Counted from the stretch's first letter, positions 1 through 5,711 are shown. The stretch is DNA of 6,684 nucleotides from Actinomycetota bacterium (GCA_027729865.1 JAQCBM010000107.1:1-6684), one strand, 5' to 3'. A program made the numbers and translations. The notes: generated by a model from the letters alone, not told the origin.

Positions 1-23
1 TGCTCTCGTAACCCCCGCCCCGT

Positions 24-81
24 CGAGACCTGCAGTTTGCGTCAAAAATCCAGCCGATTTTGACGCAAACTGCAGGTCTCG
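24..81. repeat. 24-bp perfect inverted repeat with 10-nt loop
   Basis: Positions 24-47 are exactly complementary to 58-81, leaving a 10-nt loop at 48-57. Pairing continues outward through a T-G wobble (23/82) to 21/84. The arms contain CTGCAGTTTGCGTCAAAA and its complement. As RNA this would be a very stable hairpin, and as DNA it could extrude a cruciform. It lies between whatever gene is upstream of the window and the rpsP leader, so one reading is a transcription terminator for the upstream gene. However, no T-run follows the 3' arm on the plus strand; the only A/T-runs are inside the stem next to the loop. A dispersed palindromic repeat is the main alternative. The structure is certain; its function is not. 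Confidence 0.9.
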
Positions 82-253
82 GCGCCCAGGTCGCCCCCGG
101 CGGTGGGCGTCGTCGTTCGTTCTGGCACACTTTCGGGGTTCTCGTCGAAGGCGTGGCCCTCTCACCTCGCATTCGGCGGTCCACACGTCGGACTCGCCTG
201 GCACCCCACGCCGCGGCAGGTCCGTCACCCATACGTCAGGAGAGCAGCCACCC
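82..253 (+). other. rpsP leader region, non-coding
   Basis: This stretch lies between the inverted repeat and the rpsP start and holds no convincing gene. At its end is a clear ribosome binding site, AGGAGAG at 238-244, nine bases before the GTG start. GGCGTGG at 150-156 can pair with CCACGCC at 206-212, which is a possible but weak leader stem. I see no clear -35/-10 pair, although the main promoter of the cluster would be expected here or just upstream. Confidence 0.5.
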
Positions 254-835
254 GTGGCAGTCAAGATCAAGTTGAAGCGCGTGGGCAAGATCCACGCCCC
301 GCAGTACCGCGTCGTCGTCGCCGATTCGCGCACCGCCCGTAACGGTCGCGCCATCGAGGAGATTGGCATCTACCAGCCGCTCGAAGAGCCGAGCCTGATC
401 AAGGTCGACTCCGAGCGTGTTCAGTATTGGCTCGGTGTTGGCGCGCAGCCGACCGAGGCCGTCGCCGCCATCCTCAAGGTGACCGGTGACTGGCAGAAGT
501 TCAAGGGTGAGCCCGGCGGAGAAGGCACGTTGAAGGTTGCCGAGCCCAAGGCCGACAAGAAGGTCGCCTACGAGTCCGCCGTCAAGGAAGCCGCCAGCGA
601 GCCCAAGACCCCGACCAAGAAGAAGGTCGAGTCGAAGGTCGAAGAGGCTGCCGAGAAGGTCGAAGAGGTTGTCGAGGCGGTAGCGGAGAAGGTCGAAGAG
701 GCCGTCGAAGCTGTCGTTCACAAGGTCGAAGAGGTCGTCGAAGACGCCGTCGATGCTGTGAAGGGCGAGAAGAAAGACGAGCCTGCCGAAGCCGCTGCCG
801 AAGCACCCGCAGCAGAAGCCGAGAAGACCGACTAA
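254..835 (+). CDS. rpsP: 30S ribosomal protein S16 with long acidic C-terminal tail
   Basis: S16 binds 16S rRNA early in 30S subunit assembly. The N-terminal part, about residues 1-90, matches the family: it opens MAVKIKLKRVGKIHAPQYR, followed by VVADSRTARNGRAIEEIGIYQ and the YWLGVGAQPTEAV segment. The protein is 193 aa against 82 in E. coli. Actinobacterial S16 is often extended, but this tail (about residues 95-193) is long and consists almost entirely of Lys, Glu, Ala and Val. In it KVEE recurs at residues 128, 135, 146 and 157, suggesting an amphipathic helix or coiled coil. The GTG start at 254 is supported by AGGAGAG nine bases upstream. The TAA stop overlaps the next gene's ATG by one base, so translation of the two is probably coupled. 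It is the first gene of the visible cluster. Identity is very sure; the role of the tail is unknown. Confidence 0.97.
   Translation: MAVKIKLKRVGKIHAPQYRVVVADSRTARNGRAIEEIGIYQPLEEPSLIKVDSERVQYWLGVGAQPTEAVAAILKVTGDWQKFKGEPGGEGTLKVAEPKADKKVAYESAVKEAASEPKTPTKKKVESKVEEAAEKVEEVVEAVAEKVEEAVEAVVHKVEEVVEDAVDAVKGEKKDEPAEAAAEAPAAEAEKTD
635..754 (+). repeat. In-frame 33-bp repeats in rpsP tail (hendecad coding repeat)
   Basis: The motif AAGGTCGAAGAGG recurs at 635, 656, 689 and 722, with spacings of 21, 33 and 33 bases. In the rpsP frame this gives KVEE at 7-, 11- and 11-residue intervals, the heptad/hendecad periodicity of coiled coils. The copies have diverged at third codon positions and at hydrophobic residues, so they are an old or selected duplication and not a recent slippage product. 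Confidence 0.85.
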
Positions 836-1074
836 TGCTCGACGAGGCTCTCGGCCACTTGGTTCGTGGGATCGTCGACAACCCGGACGACGTCTCGGTC
901 ACCGAGCGTTCGGGTCGTCGCGGCACCACGCTCGCGGTCAGCGTCAACCCTGAGGACATGGGTCGGGTGATCGGTCGTAACGGCCGCACCGCGACCGCTC
1001 TGCGCACCGTCGTTACCGCCATCAACGATGGTCGCGGGGTGCGAGTGGACTTCCTCGACGTCGGCGAACGCTAA
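835..1074 (+). CDS. khpA: KH-domain RNA-binding protein KhpA
   Basis: This is a small single-KH-domain RNA-binding protein of the KhpA family (formerly UPF0109), 79 aa, close to the family's usual length. The diagnostic GxxG RNA-binding loop is GRNG at residues 47-50 within GRVIGRNGRTATALRTVV. The N-terminus MLDEALGHLVRGIVDNPDDV is also typical of actinobacterial members. In other bacteria KhpA pairs with KhpB (Jag/EloR) and affects RNA metabolism and cell elongation; its partner is not in this window. The ATG lies inside the rpsP stop (TAATG), and purine-rich GAGAAG within the end of rpsP can act as its ribosome binding site. The position between rpsP and rimM is the usual one. Confidence 0.93.
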   Translation: MLDEALGHLVRGIVDNPDDVSVTERSGRRGTTLAVSVNPEDMGRVIGRNGRTATALRTVVTAINDGRGVRVDFLDVGER

Positions 1075-1085
1075 GACGCTTAACC

Positions 1086-1595
1086 GTGCTCGTTGTGGTG
1101 GGGCGCATCGGACGTCCCCACGGTGTTCGGGGAGCTGTCAGCATCGAGGTTCGCACCGACGAGCCCGACCGACGCTTTGCGGTGGGCTCGCGCCTGTTGT
1201 CTGATTCCGGACGTGAGTTGGTCGTTACCTCGTCCACGTGGCATAGCGGTCGGTTATTGCTGACTTTCGAGGGCTACGACGACCGCAACGCGGTGGAGCA
1301 GCTGCGTAATCAAGTCCTGAGCGTGGATCGTCCCGAAGGTGAGCAACCGGAGGATCCCGAAGAGTTCTACGACTCTTCGCTCGTGGATTGTGAAGTCTGC
1401 GACGGCGATGGTGTCGTGATCGGAACGGTCACCGAAGTGGCACACCTTCCCGCGCAGGACATGCTGGTAATTCGCACCACAGATGACCGCGAAGTCCTCG
1501 TGCCGTTCATCGAAGAATTCGTGCCGTCGGTTGATGTGGCAGACAAGCGGATCGTGATCACACCCCCGGATGGATTGCTCGATGAGGAACTGTGA
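1086..1595 (+). CDS. rimM: Ribosome maturation factor RimM
   Basis: RimM binds S19 and the 30S head and assists late 16S rRNA processing and small-subunit maturation in the cytoplasm. The protein is 169 aa, a normal length. The N-terminal RimM domain (about residues 1-85) begins with the signature VVVGRIGRPHGVRGAVSIEV. The C-terminal PRC-barrel part (about 93-169) carries EFYDSSLVDCEV, HLPAQDMLVI and VLVPFIEEFVPSVDV, ending with ITPPDGLLDEEL. The GTG at 1086 gives the expected N-terminus 11 bases after the khpA stop. I see no strong Shine-Dalgarno motif ahead of it, which would fit low expression next to an abundant r-protein gene, but that is inference. Its stop overlaps the trmD start (TGATG). 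Confidence 0.95.
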   Translation: MLVVVGRIGRPHGVRGAVSIEVRTDEPDRRFAVGSRLLSDSGRELVVTSSTWHSGRLLLTFEGYDDRNAVEQLRNQVLSVDRPEGEQPEDPEEFYDSSLVDCEVCDGDGVVIGTVTEVAHLPAQDMLVIRTTDDREVLVPFIEEFVPSVDVADKRIVITPPDGLLDEEL

Positions 1596-2296
1596 TGCGG
1601 CTCGACATCGTCTCGATCTTTCCTGACTACCTAGCACCTCTCGAACTATCCCTTGTGGGCAAGGCTCGTGAAGCCGGACTGCTCGATGTGCGCGTCCATG
1701 ATTTACGCGAGTACGCCACGGACAAACACCGAAGTGTCGATGACACTCCCTACGGCGGTGGCCCGGGCATGGTGATGATGCCGGAACCATGGGGTGAGGT
1801 TCTTGACAACATTCGCGCATCCAGCACGAGCAAGCCACTGCTGATCATCCCCACGCCTTCTGGCTATCGATTTGACCAAGCGATGGCGGGGGAGTTGTTC
1901 GCTTCGGAGCACCTGGTGATCGCCTGCGGTCGCTACGAAGGCATCGATGCTCGGATCGCCGAGCACTACGCCGGTCGTGAGGACTGGGCGGGCGTGCGCG
2001 AGGTGAGCATCGGCGATTACGTGCTGGCCGGTGGGGAAGCTGCTGCGTTGGTGATGGTGGAGGCCGTTGCCCGATTGATCCCCGGTGTGCTGGGCAACGC
2101 CGAGAGCGCCGCGGATGATTCGTTCAGTAAGGCTGAAGGTCCGGCGCTGGAAGGTCCGGTTTTCACCAAGCCTGCGTCCTGGCGCGACCTCGAAGTTCCT
2201 GAGGTGCTGCTATCCGGTGACCATGGCCGGATCGCTGCCTGGCGTGAGGAGCAGGCGCAGCAACGAACAAACCAGCGCCGCCCCGACCTCGCTTAG
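1595..2296 (+). CDS. trmD: tRNA (guanine-37-N1)-methyltransferase TrmD
   Basis: TrmD transfers a methyl group from S-adenosylmethionine to N1 of G37 in tRNAs reading CNN codons, which prevents +1 frameshifting. It is a dimeric SPOUT enzyme with a trefoil knot. The family signatures are visible: MRLDIVSIFPDYL at the start, YGGGPGM at residues 53-59, CGRYEGIDAR at 111-120, and the knot segment SIGDYVLAGGEAA from 138. D175 in ADDSF corresponds to the catalytic aspartate of the family. Length is 233 aa. The ATG at 1595 is preferred over the in-frame GTG at 1592 because GAGGAA at 1584-1589 is better spaced for it. The ATG overlaps the rimM stop by one base. The TAG stop lies at the edge of a structured region leading to rplS. 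Confidence 0.97.
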   Translation: MRLDIVSIFPDYLAPLELSLVGKAREAGLLDVRVHDLREYATDKHRSVDDTPYGGGPGMVMMPEPWGEVLDNIRASSTSKPLLIIPTPSGYRFDQAMAGELFASEHLVIACGRYEGIDARIAEHYAGREDWAGVREVSIGDYVLAGGEAAALVMVEAVARLIPGVLGNAESAADDSFSKAEGPALEGPVFTKPASWRDLEVPEVLLSGDHGRIAAWREEQAQQRTNQRRPDLA

Positions 2297-2420
2297 CCCC
2301 GCGCCTGAGTCTGCTGAGCGGGGTGTGGCAGACTTACGGGGCTTTAGAGACCCGCCCGATGTCTGCCACAAGGGACGCATGAGGGCACACCACTCCACCT
2401 AACCGTGGGCGACTTGTGGC
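2295..2420 (+). promoter_or_regulatory. Candidate switching RNA leader of rplS
   Basis: The gap between trmD and rplS contains competing complementary segments. In fold A, 2295-2301 pairs with 2337-2343 (7 bp) and 2306-2314 pairs with 2328-2336 (9 bp, one G-T), making one long hairpin starting in the trmD stop codon. In fold B, CCCCGC at 2297-2302 pairs with GCGGGG at 2318-2323, and TGTGGCAGAC at 2324-2333 pairs with GTCTGCCACA at 2361-2370. A and B share bases and cannot coexist. If A forms, GCCACAAG at 2365-2372 is free to pair with CTTGTGGC at 2413-2420, just ahead of the purine-rich ribosome binding region of rplS. The complementarities are directly visible. A regulatory role, for example by L19, by ribosomes finishing trmD, or as an attenuator or processing site, is inference. 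Confidence 0.45.
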
Positions 2421-2443
2421 GCTTGCAGAGAAGAGAAGCAGCG

Positions 2444-2905
2444 ATGAAGACCCTTGATTCCGTCGATGCCGCAGTGCTGCGCGACGATATCCCCGAATTC
2501 CGCGCCGGCGACACCGTGAAGGTTCACGTGAAGGTCGTCGAAGGCAACAAGACCCGCGTTCAGGTTTTCCAGGGAGTGGTCATCGCTCGCTCGGGTTCTG
2601 GTGCAAGCGAGACCTACACTGTTCGCAAGGTTTCCTACGGTGTGGGTGTTGAGCGCACGTTCCCTCTGCACTCTCCTGTGGTGGAGAAGATCGAACTTGT
2701 CACCAAGGGTGACGTTCGTCGCGCGAAGCTCTACTACCTGCGTGGGCTGCGCGGCAAGGCGGCCAAGATCCGCGAGCGTCGCGACAACGTGCCTTCTAGT
2801 GCGGTGAACGCCGCTGCCAGCAGTGCTGCGAAGGCAGCGCCGGCGGACACGGCAGACGCTGTGGACGCTGTTGATGCTGTAGACACCGAGCAAACGGAGA
2901 GCTGA
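2444..2905 (+). CDS. rplS: 50S ribosomal protein L19 with Ala-rich acidic tail
   Basis: L19 lies at the 30S-50S interface of the ribosome. Residues 1-113 are a complete L19 core: MKTLDSVDAAVLRDDIPEFR, AGDTVKVHVKVVEGNKTRVQ, VFQGVVIARSG, VERTFPLHSPVVEKIELV and RRAKLYYLRGLRGKAAKIRERR. The ATG at 2444 matches the conserved actinobacterial start, MHTLDSVDAA-like, and follows a purine-rich GAGAAGAGAAG stretch. An in-frame GTG at 2405 would add 13 unconserved residues and is not favoured. After the core comes a 40-residue tail rich in Ala, Ser and Asp that includes three DAV repeats at residues 138-146. Total length is 153 aa, against about 115 for tail-less members. Expression is probably controlled separately from trmD through the leader described above. 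Confidence 0.96.
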   Translation: MKTLDSVDAAVLRDDIPEFRAGDTVKVHVKVVEGNKTRVQVFQGVVIARSGSGASETYTVRKVSYGVGVERTFPLHSPVVEKIELVTKGDVRRAKLYYLRGLRGKAAKIRERRDNVPSSAVNAAASSAAKAAPADTADAVDAVDAVDTEQTES

Positions 2906-2907
2906 CC

Positions 2908-3588
2908 TTGGCCGACCGGGAGCGGCAATCCTGGTGGGATATTCCGGTCACGATCGCCATCGCGCTGGCCGTTGTTCTGCTGATCACCACCTTCGTGGTT
3001 AAGCCTTTCTCCATTCCCTCGGGTTCGATGGAGAACACCCTGCAGATCGGTGACCGAGTGCTGGTCAATCGGATGGTGTACCGATTCCGGGATATCGAAC
3101 GCGGCGATGTTGTGGTGTTCAACGGTTCGGGATCATTCGTGCCCGCCGAGGTGGTGCCCGATCGCGATCCGATCACCGGTGCGCTGGTGTGGGTAGGGCA
3201 ATCCTTCGGCCTGGTTGCGCCCGATTCCACCGACTTCATCAAACGTGTGATCGGCGTGGGTGGGGACCGCGTGACCTGTTGTGACGAGCAAGGCCGCATC
3301 CTGGTGAACGGTGAACCGCTCGAAGAGTCGGAGTACCTATTTCCCGGTGACGCGCCGAGTCTGCAACCGTTCGATGTGGAAGTTCCAGAGGGCACACTGT
3401 GGGTTATGGGTGACCACCGTTCGGCTTCGGCGGACTCGCGGGTCCATCTCGGAGATCCCGGCGGCGGCTTCGTGCCAGAAGATTCCGTGGTGGGACGCGC
3501 GATGACCGTCGTGTGGCCGTTGAACCGAATCTCCAACATTCCGCTGCCCGACTACGGCTCTGCAGTGACCGAGGGTGCGAGCAACTAG
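2908..3588 (+). CDS. lepB: Type I signal peptidase (first of tandem pair)
   Basis: This is a membrane-anchored Ser/Lys protease of family S26 that removes signal peptides from exported preproteins outside the cytoplasmic membrane. One N-terminal membrane segment lies at about residues 12-31. The catalytic serine is S40 in SIPSGSMENTL, and the general-base lysine is K112 in FIKRVIGVGGD. The GDHRSASADSR box is at 168-178, with His where many members have Asn. Length is 226 aa. The TTG at 2908 is chosen because GGAGA at 2896-2900 is well placed and it lies two bases after the rplS stop. Its stop overlaps the start of the second lepB (TAGTG). Tandem lepB genes after rplS are known in Streptomyces and other actinobacteria. 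Confidence 0.95.
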   Translation: MADRERQSWWDIPVTIAIALAVVLLITTFVVKPFSIPSGSMENTLQIGDRVLVNRMVYRFRDIERGDVVVFNGSGSFVPAEVVPDRDPITGALVWVGQSFGLVAPDSTDFIKRVIGVGGDRVTCCDEQGRILVNGEPLEESEYLFPGDAPSLQPFDVEVPEGTLWVMGDHRSASADSRVHLGDPGGGFVPEDSVVGRAMTVVWPLNRISNIPLPDYGSAVTEGASN

Positions 3589-4307
3589 TGGCCGACGAAC
3601 CACGCGGTAAGCATGCGCGTGAGAAGAAGAAGGCCCACCCTTTCTGGCGCGGCGCTCGCGAAGTAGTGATCATCGTCGTCGTTGCACTCGCGCTATCGGC
3701 ACTGATCCGCGCTTTCCTCTTGCAAGCGTTCTACGTACCGAGTGCCTCCATGGAGGACACGCTGCGCCCCGGTGATCGCATCATTGCTTCGAAGATCACG
3801 ACGACCATTTCGGGTGTGAAGCGCGGCGAGATCGTCGTGTTCAAGGATCCAGGAGATTGGCTACCTGAACCCTTAGCGCCAGCTGATGATTGGCGCACCA
3901 CTCTGCGGCAAGGGCTCACGTTTATTGGCGTGCTGCCCAGTGATTCCGGCGATGACTTGGTGAAGCGGGTCATCGGAATCGGGGGAGATCGTGTGGCGTG
4001 CTGCGATGCGGAAGGACGCATCGTTGTTAATGGTGTGCCGCTCGACGAGGACTACATCATCGGGCCCACCGATCAGGTGCGCTTCGATGTGACGGTGCCG
4101 TCCGACAGCATGTTCGTGCTGGGAGATAACCGCGGTGATTCCCGGGATTCGCGTTACCACTTGGACGCCAACGACGGCGCGGTCCCGACGAATAACGCGG
4201 TGGGACGAGTGGTTCTGGTCCTATGGCCTTTCGACCGGTTGGCGATCGAGACGATTCCGTCCATCTTCGGCAACCCGGCCTTGAACGCTCTCAACGAGCA
4301 GGACTAG
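3588..4307 (+). CDS. lepB: Type I signal peptidase (second of tandem pair)
   Basis: This second S26 signal peptidase has the same architecture as its upstream neighbour but is well diverged. A basic N-terminus (about residues 6-15) precedes one membrane segment at about 25-47. The catalytic serine is S54 in YVPSASMEDTL and the lysine is K126 in LVKRVIGIGGD. The canonical GDNRGDSRDSR box is at 179-189. Both copies share a CCD motif shortly after the lysine box. The GTG at 3588 overlaps the previous stop, with GAGGG at 3571-3575 upstream; it gives a 239-aa protein. The frame stays open upstream to 3513, but that portion overlaps lepB1 coding sequence and resembles nothing in the family. Both active sites look intact, so the pair may differ in substrate preference (inference). 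Confidence 0.95.
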   Translation: MADEPRGKHAREKKKAHPFWRGAREVVIIVVVALALSALIRAFLLQAFYVPSASMEDTLRPGDRIIASKITTTISGVKRGEIVVFKDPGDWLPEPLAPADDWRTTLRQGLTFIGVLPSDSGDDLVKRVIGIGGDRVACCDAEGRIVVNGVPLDEDYIIGPTDQVRFDVTVPSDSMFVLGDNRGDSRDSRYHLDANDGAVPTNNAVGRVVLVLWPFDRLAIETIPSIFGNPALNALNEQD

Positions 4308-4323
4308 CAGGACTAGCAGGACT
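4297..4323. repeat. Three perfect 9-bp tandem repeats across lepB2 stop and rnhB ribosome binding site
   Basis: AGCAGGACT occurs three times back to back at 4297-4305, 4306-4314 and 4315-4323. The first copy encodes the last codons of lepB2, whose TAG stop at 4305-4307 spans the first and second copies. The third copy supplies AGGA (4318-4321), six bases before the rnhB GTG. Because the unit is 9 bp, gain or loss of a copy would leave the lepB2 ending and the rnhB signal spacing unchanged and alter only the distance between the genes. Confidence 0.9.
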
Positions 4324-4327
4324 GGCT

Positions 4328-5011
4328 GTGCCCGTATCGCCCCCGGACTTGACCGTTGAACACCAACTCCTCGCCGAAAGATCTGCTGATGTCGTCATCG
4401 CGGTAGATGAAGTGGGGCGTGGTGCGCTGGCAGGTCCGGTAACTCTCGGGGCAGTCGCGATCAACGCACGCACGCCGGATGCGCCGCAGGGGGTGCGCGA
4501 CTCCAAGGCCTTATCGGCCAAGCGCCGGGAGGACTTGGCTCCGAAAGTGCAGACCTGGGCGCTGGGGTGCGCCGTAGTGGATGTGGCACCCGGCCGAATC
4601 GATGCTGTCGGCATAACGCGGGCATTGGGGGAGGGGGCGGCGCAGGCGGTGCAACAGGTCGTGGCCTCCTGCGCGCTATCAAGTGCGGTCGTCTTGCTCG
4701 ATGGACACCATGACTTCCTCAGTCCGATCGATTCCTCATTTCCAGTTCACACGCTGGTCAAGGGAGATGCCAGCTGTGCCAGCATCGCCGCGGCGTCGAT
4801 CATCGCCAAGGTGCACCGCGATTCACTCATGCACCAGCTCCACGCTGAGTTCCCTGAGTACGGCTGGTGCCGCAACGTCGGTTATGGAACGCAGGAACAC
4901 CGCCGTGCCCTACAGATATCGGGAGTGAGCATTCACCACCGGACCAGTTGGCGCTTGCTCGAGCAGCCGACATTGGATATCGATGCAGAAGAGGGGAACG
5001 CTGATGTCTGA
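4328..5011 (+). CDS. rnhB: Ribonuclease HII
   Basis: RNase HII cuts RNA in RNA-DNA hybrids and excises single ribonucleotides misincorporated into DNA. The metal-binding acidic residues are visible: D27 and E28 in IAVDEVGRGALAGPV, D125 in VVLLDGHHDF and D147 in LVKGDASCASIAAASIIAKV. RDSKALSAKRRE (57-68) and the C-terminal YGWCRNVGYGTQEH are also family hallmarks. Length is 227 aa, normal for actinobacteria. The GTG at 4328 is chosen because AGGA at 4318-4321 precedes it. The frame is open further upstream, but there it overlaps lepB2 and reads through the 9-bp repeats as AGLAGLAGLA. Its last 8 bases overlap the next gene. The rplS-lepB-rnhB order is standard for the phylum. Confidence 0.95.
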   Translation: MPVSPPDLTVEHQLLAERSADVVIAVDEVGRGALAGPVTLGAVAINARTPDAPQGVRDSKALSAKRREDLAPKVQTWALGCAVVDVAPGRIDAVGITRALGEGAAQAVQQVVASCALSSAVVLLDGHHDFLSPIDSSFPVHTLVKGDASCASIAAASIIAKVHRDSLMHQLHAEFPEYGWCRNVGYGTQEHRRALQISGVSIHHRTSWRLLEQPTLDIDAEEGNADV

Positions 5012-5711
5012 TTTATTGGCGGGGGCTCGAGTTGACTCCGCTGTGTGGGATCGATTCCCGGACTACGTAGCCGTGGTGATGTCGGTTACCAATCTTCGGC
5101 CAGGTCCGTGCACCGACCACAGTGAGACATTGCTAGCAGCCGCCGAAGAGTACGCACGCAGCGTGGTTGGTGAGGGCGCTGCTCATGATCTTGCGGAGGT
5201 TGCAGTGTGGCGCGATGCTTACGCATCGTTTGGTGTGAAGCCACGCGAGGCCCGCTCCAGCGTTGAGTCTTTGCTGCGTCGTGCGGACAAGGGTTTACCG
5301 CGTATCGACAGGCTGACGGATGTCTACAACGCCATCTCGGTTATGCACCAGATTCCGATCGGCGGTGAAAATCTGGCTGCCTACTTAGGCCCACCACAGT
5401 TGGTCATTTCCGACGGGACTGACCTGTTTGACACAACAGCGGATGGGGAGCGCATCGAAGAGGCCGTCCCGGCAGGTGAGATCGTGTGGAAGGACGATTC
5501 TGGTGTCACCTGCAGACGATGGAACTGGCGACAATGCGTTCGGACGCGGCTGGGGGAGGAAACCGAGCAGGCACTATTCATCATTGACGGGCTGGGTCCG
5601 GAGGCGAAGGCACGAGCCCAGGATGCGGCTGACGCGCTGGTGCGGGAATTGCAGGTGGACGCACCCGATCTTGCGGTCGAGATGATCGTTGTGGAGTCCG
5701 TCCCCAGGTAG
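5004..5711 (+). CDS. Free-standing B3/B4 domain protein (PheRS beta editing-domain-like)
   Basis: This 235-aa protein resembles the B3/4 domain family (COG3382 / Pfam B3_4), stand-alone relatives of the editing domain of phenylalanyl-tRNA synthetase beta. Visible family features are WRDAYASFGVKPREARSSVE (about residues 70-89), GLPRIDRLTDVYNAISVMHQIPIGGENL and the later GEIVWKDDSGVTCRRWNWRQ stretch. In PheRS this domain hydrolyses Tyr-tRNAPhe. Free-standing versions may edit mischarged tRNA in trans, but for this protein that is inference. There is no signal peptide or membrane segment, so it is probably cytoplasmic. The ATG at 5004 overlaps rnhB by 8 bases and has GAGGGG at 4991-4996, so it should be co-translated with rnhB. 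It uses three TTA codons, more than any neighbour. In many actinobacteria a DUF2469 gene follows rnhB instead; none is seen here. Confidence 0.75.
   Translation: MSDLLAGARVDSAVWDRFPDYVAVVMSVTNLRPGPCTDHSETLLAAAEEYARSVVGEGAAHDLAEVAVWRDAYASFGVKPREARSSVESLLRRADKGLPRIDRLTDVYNAISVMHQIPIGGENLAAYLGPPQLVISDGTDLFDTTADGERIEEAVPAGEIVWKDDSGVTCRRWNWRQCVRTRLGEETEQALFIIDGLGPEAKARAQDAADALVRELQVDAPDLAVEMIVVESVPR

Noticed and set aside
123..137. TGGCACACTTTCGG, resembling the start of a sigma-54 promoter.
   Set aside because: The required TTGC half at the right spacing is missing, and sigma-54 is generally absent from Actinobacteria.
635..754. Regular 33-bp repeats considered as a CRISPR-like array.
   Set aside because: They are in-frame coding repeats of rpsP with no distinct repeat/spacer structure.
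236..1025. Minus-strand open frames opposite rpsP (236-721 and 582-1025) with repetitive Leu/Asp- or Arg/Pro-rich products.
   Set aside because: They mirror the low-complexity repeats of the rpsP tail on the other strand, have no recognisable domain, and oppose clear conserved genes.
1254..1838. A 194-aa minus-strand frame opposite rimM and trmD.
   Set aside because: Both genes on the plus strand are fully conserved family members here; the antisense frame is a by-product of G+C-rich codon bias.
2297..2345. The hairpin after trmD as a plain intrinsic terminator.
   Set aside because: Only a three-base T-run follows CGGGGC, and competing folds use the same bases, so a simple terminator is not well supported; kept as a leader candidate instead.
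2796..3539. A 247-aa minus-strand frame opposite the rplS tail and lepB1.
   Set aside because: Ser/Thr/Arg/Pro-rich composition typical of antisense reading in G+C-rich DNA, with no family resemblance.
3513..3587. Longer N-terminus for the second signal peptidase starting at 3513.
   Set aside because: The extra 25 residues come from another frame of lepB1 and do not look like a signal peptidase; the GTG at 3588 is coupled to the lepB1 stop.
4223..4327. Longer N-terminus for RNase HII starting at 4223.
   Set aside because: It overlaps lepB2 and reads the 9-bp repeats as AGLAGLAGLA; the GTG at 4328 has a good ribosome binding site and gives a normal length.
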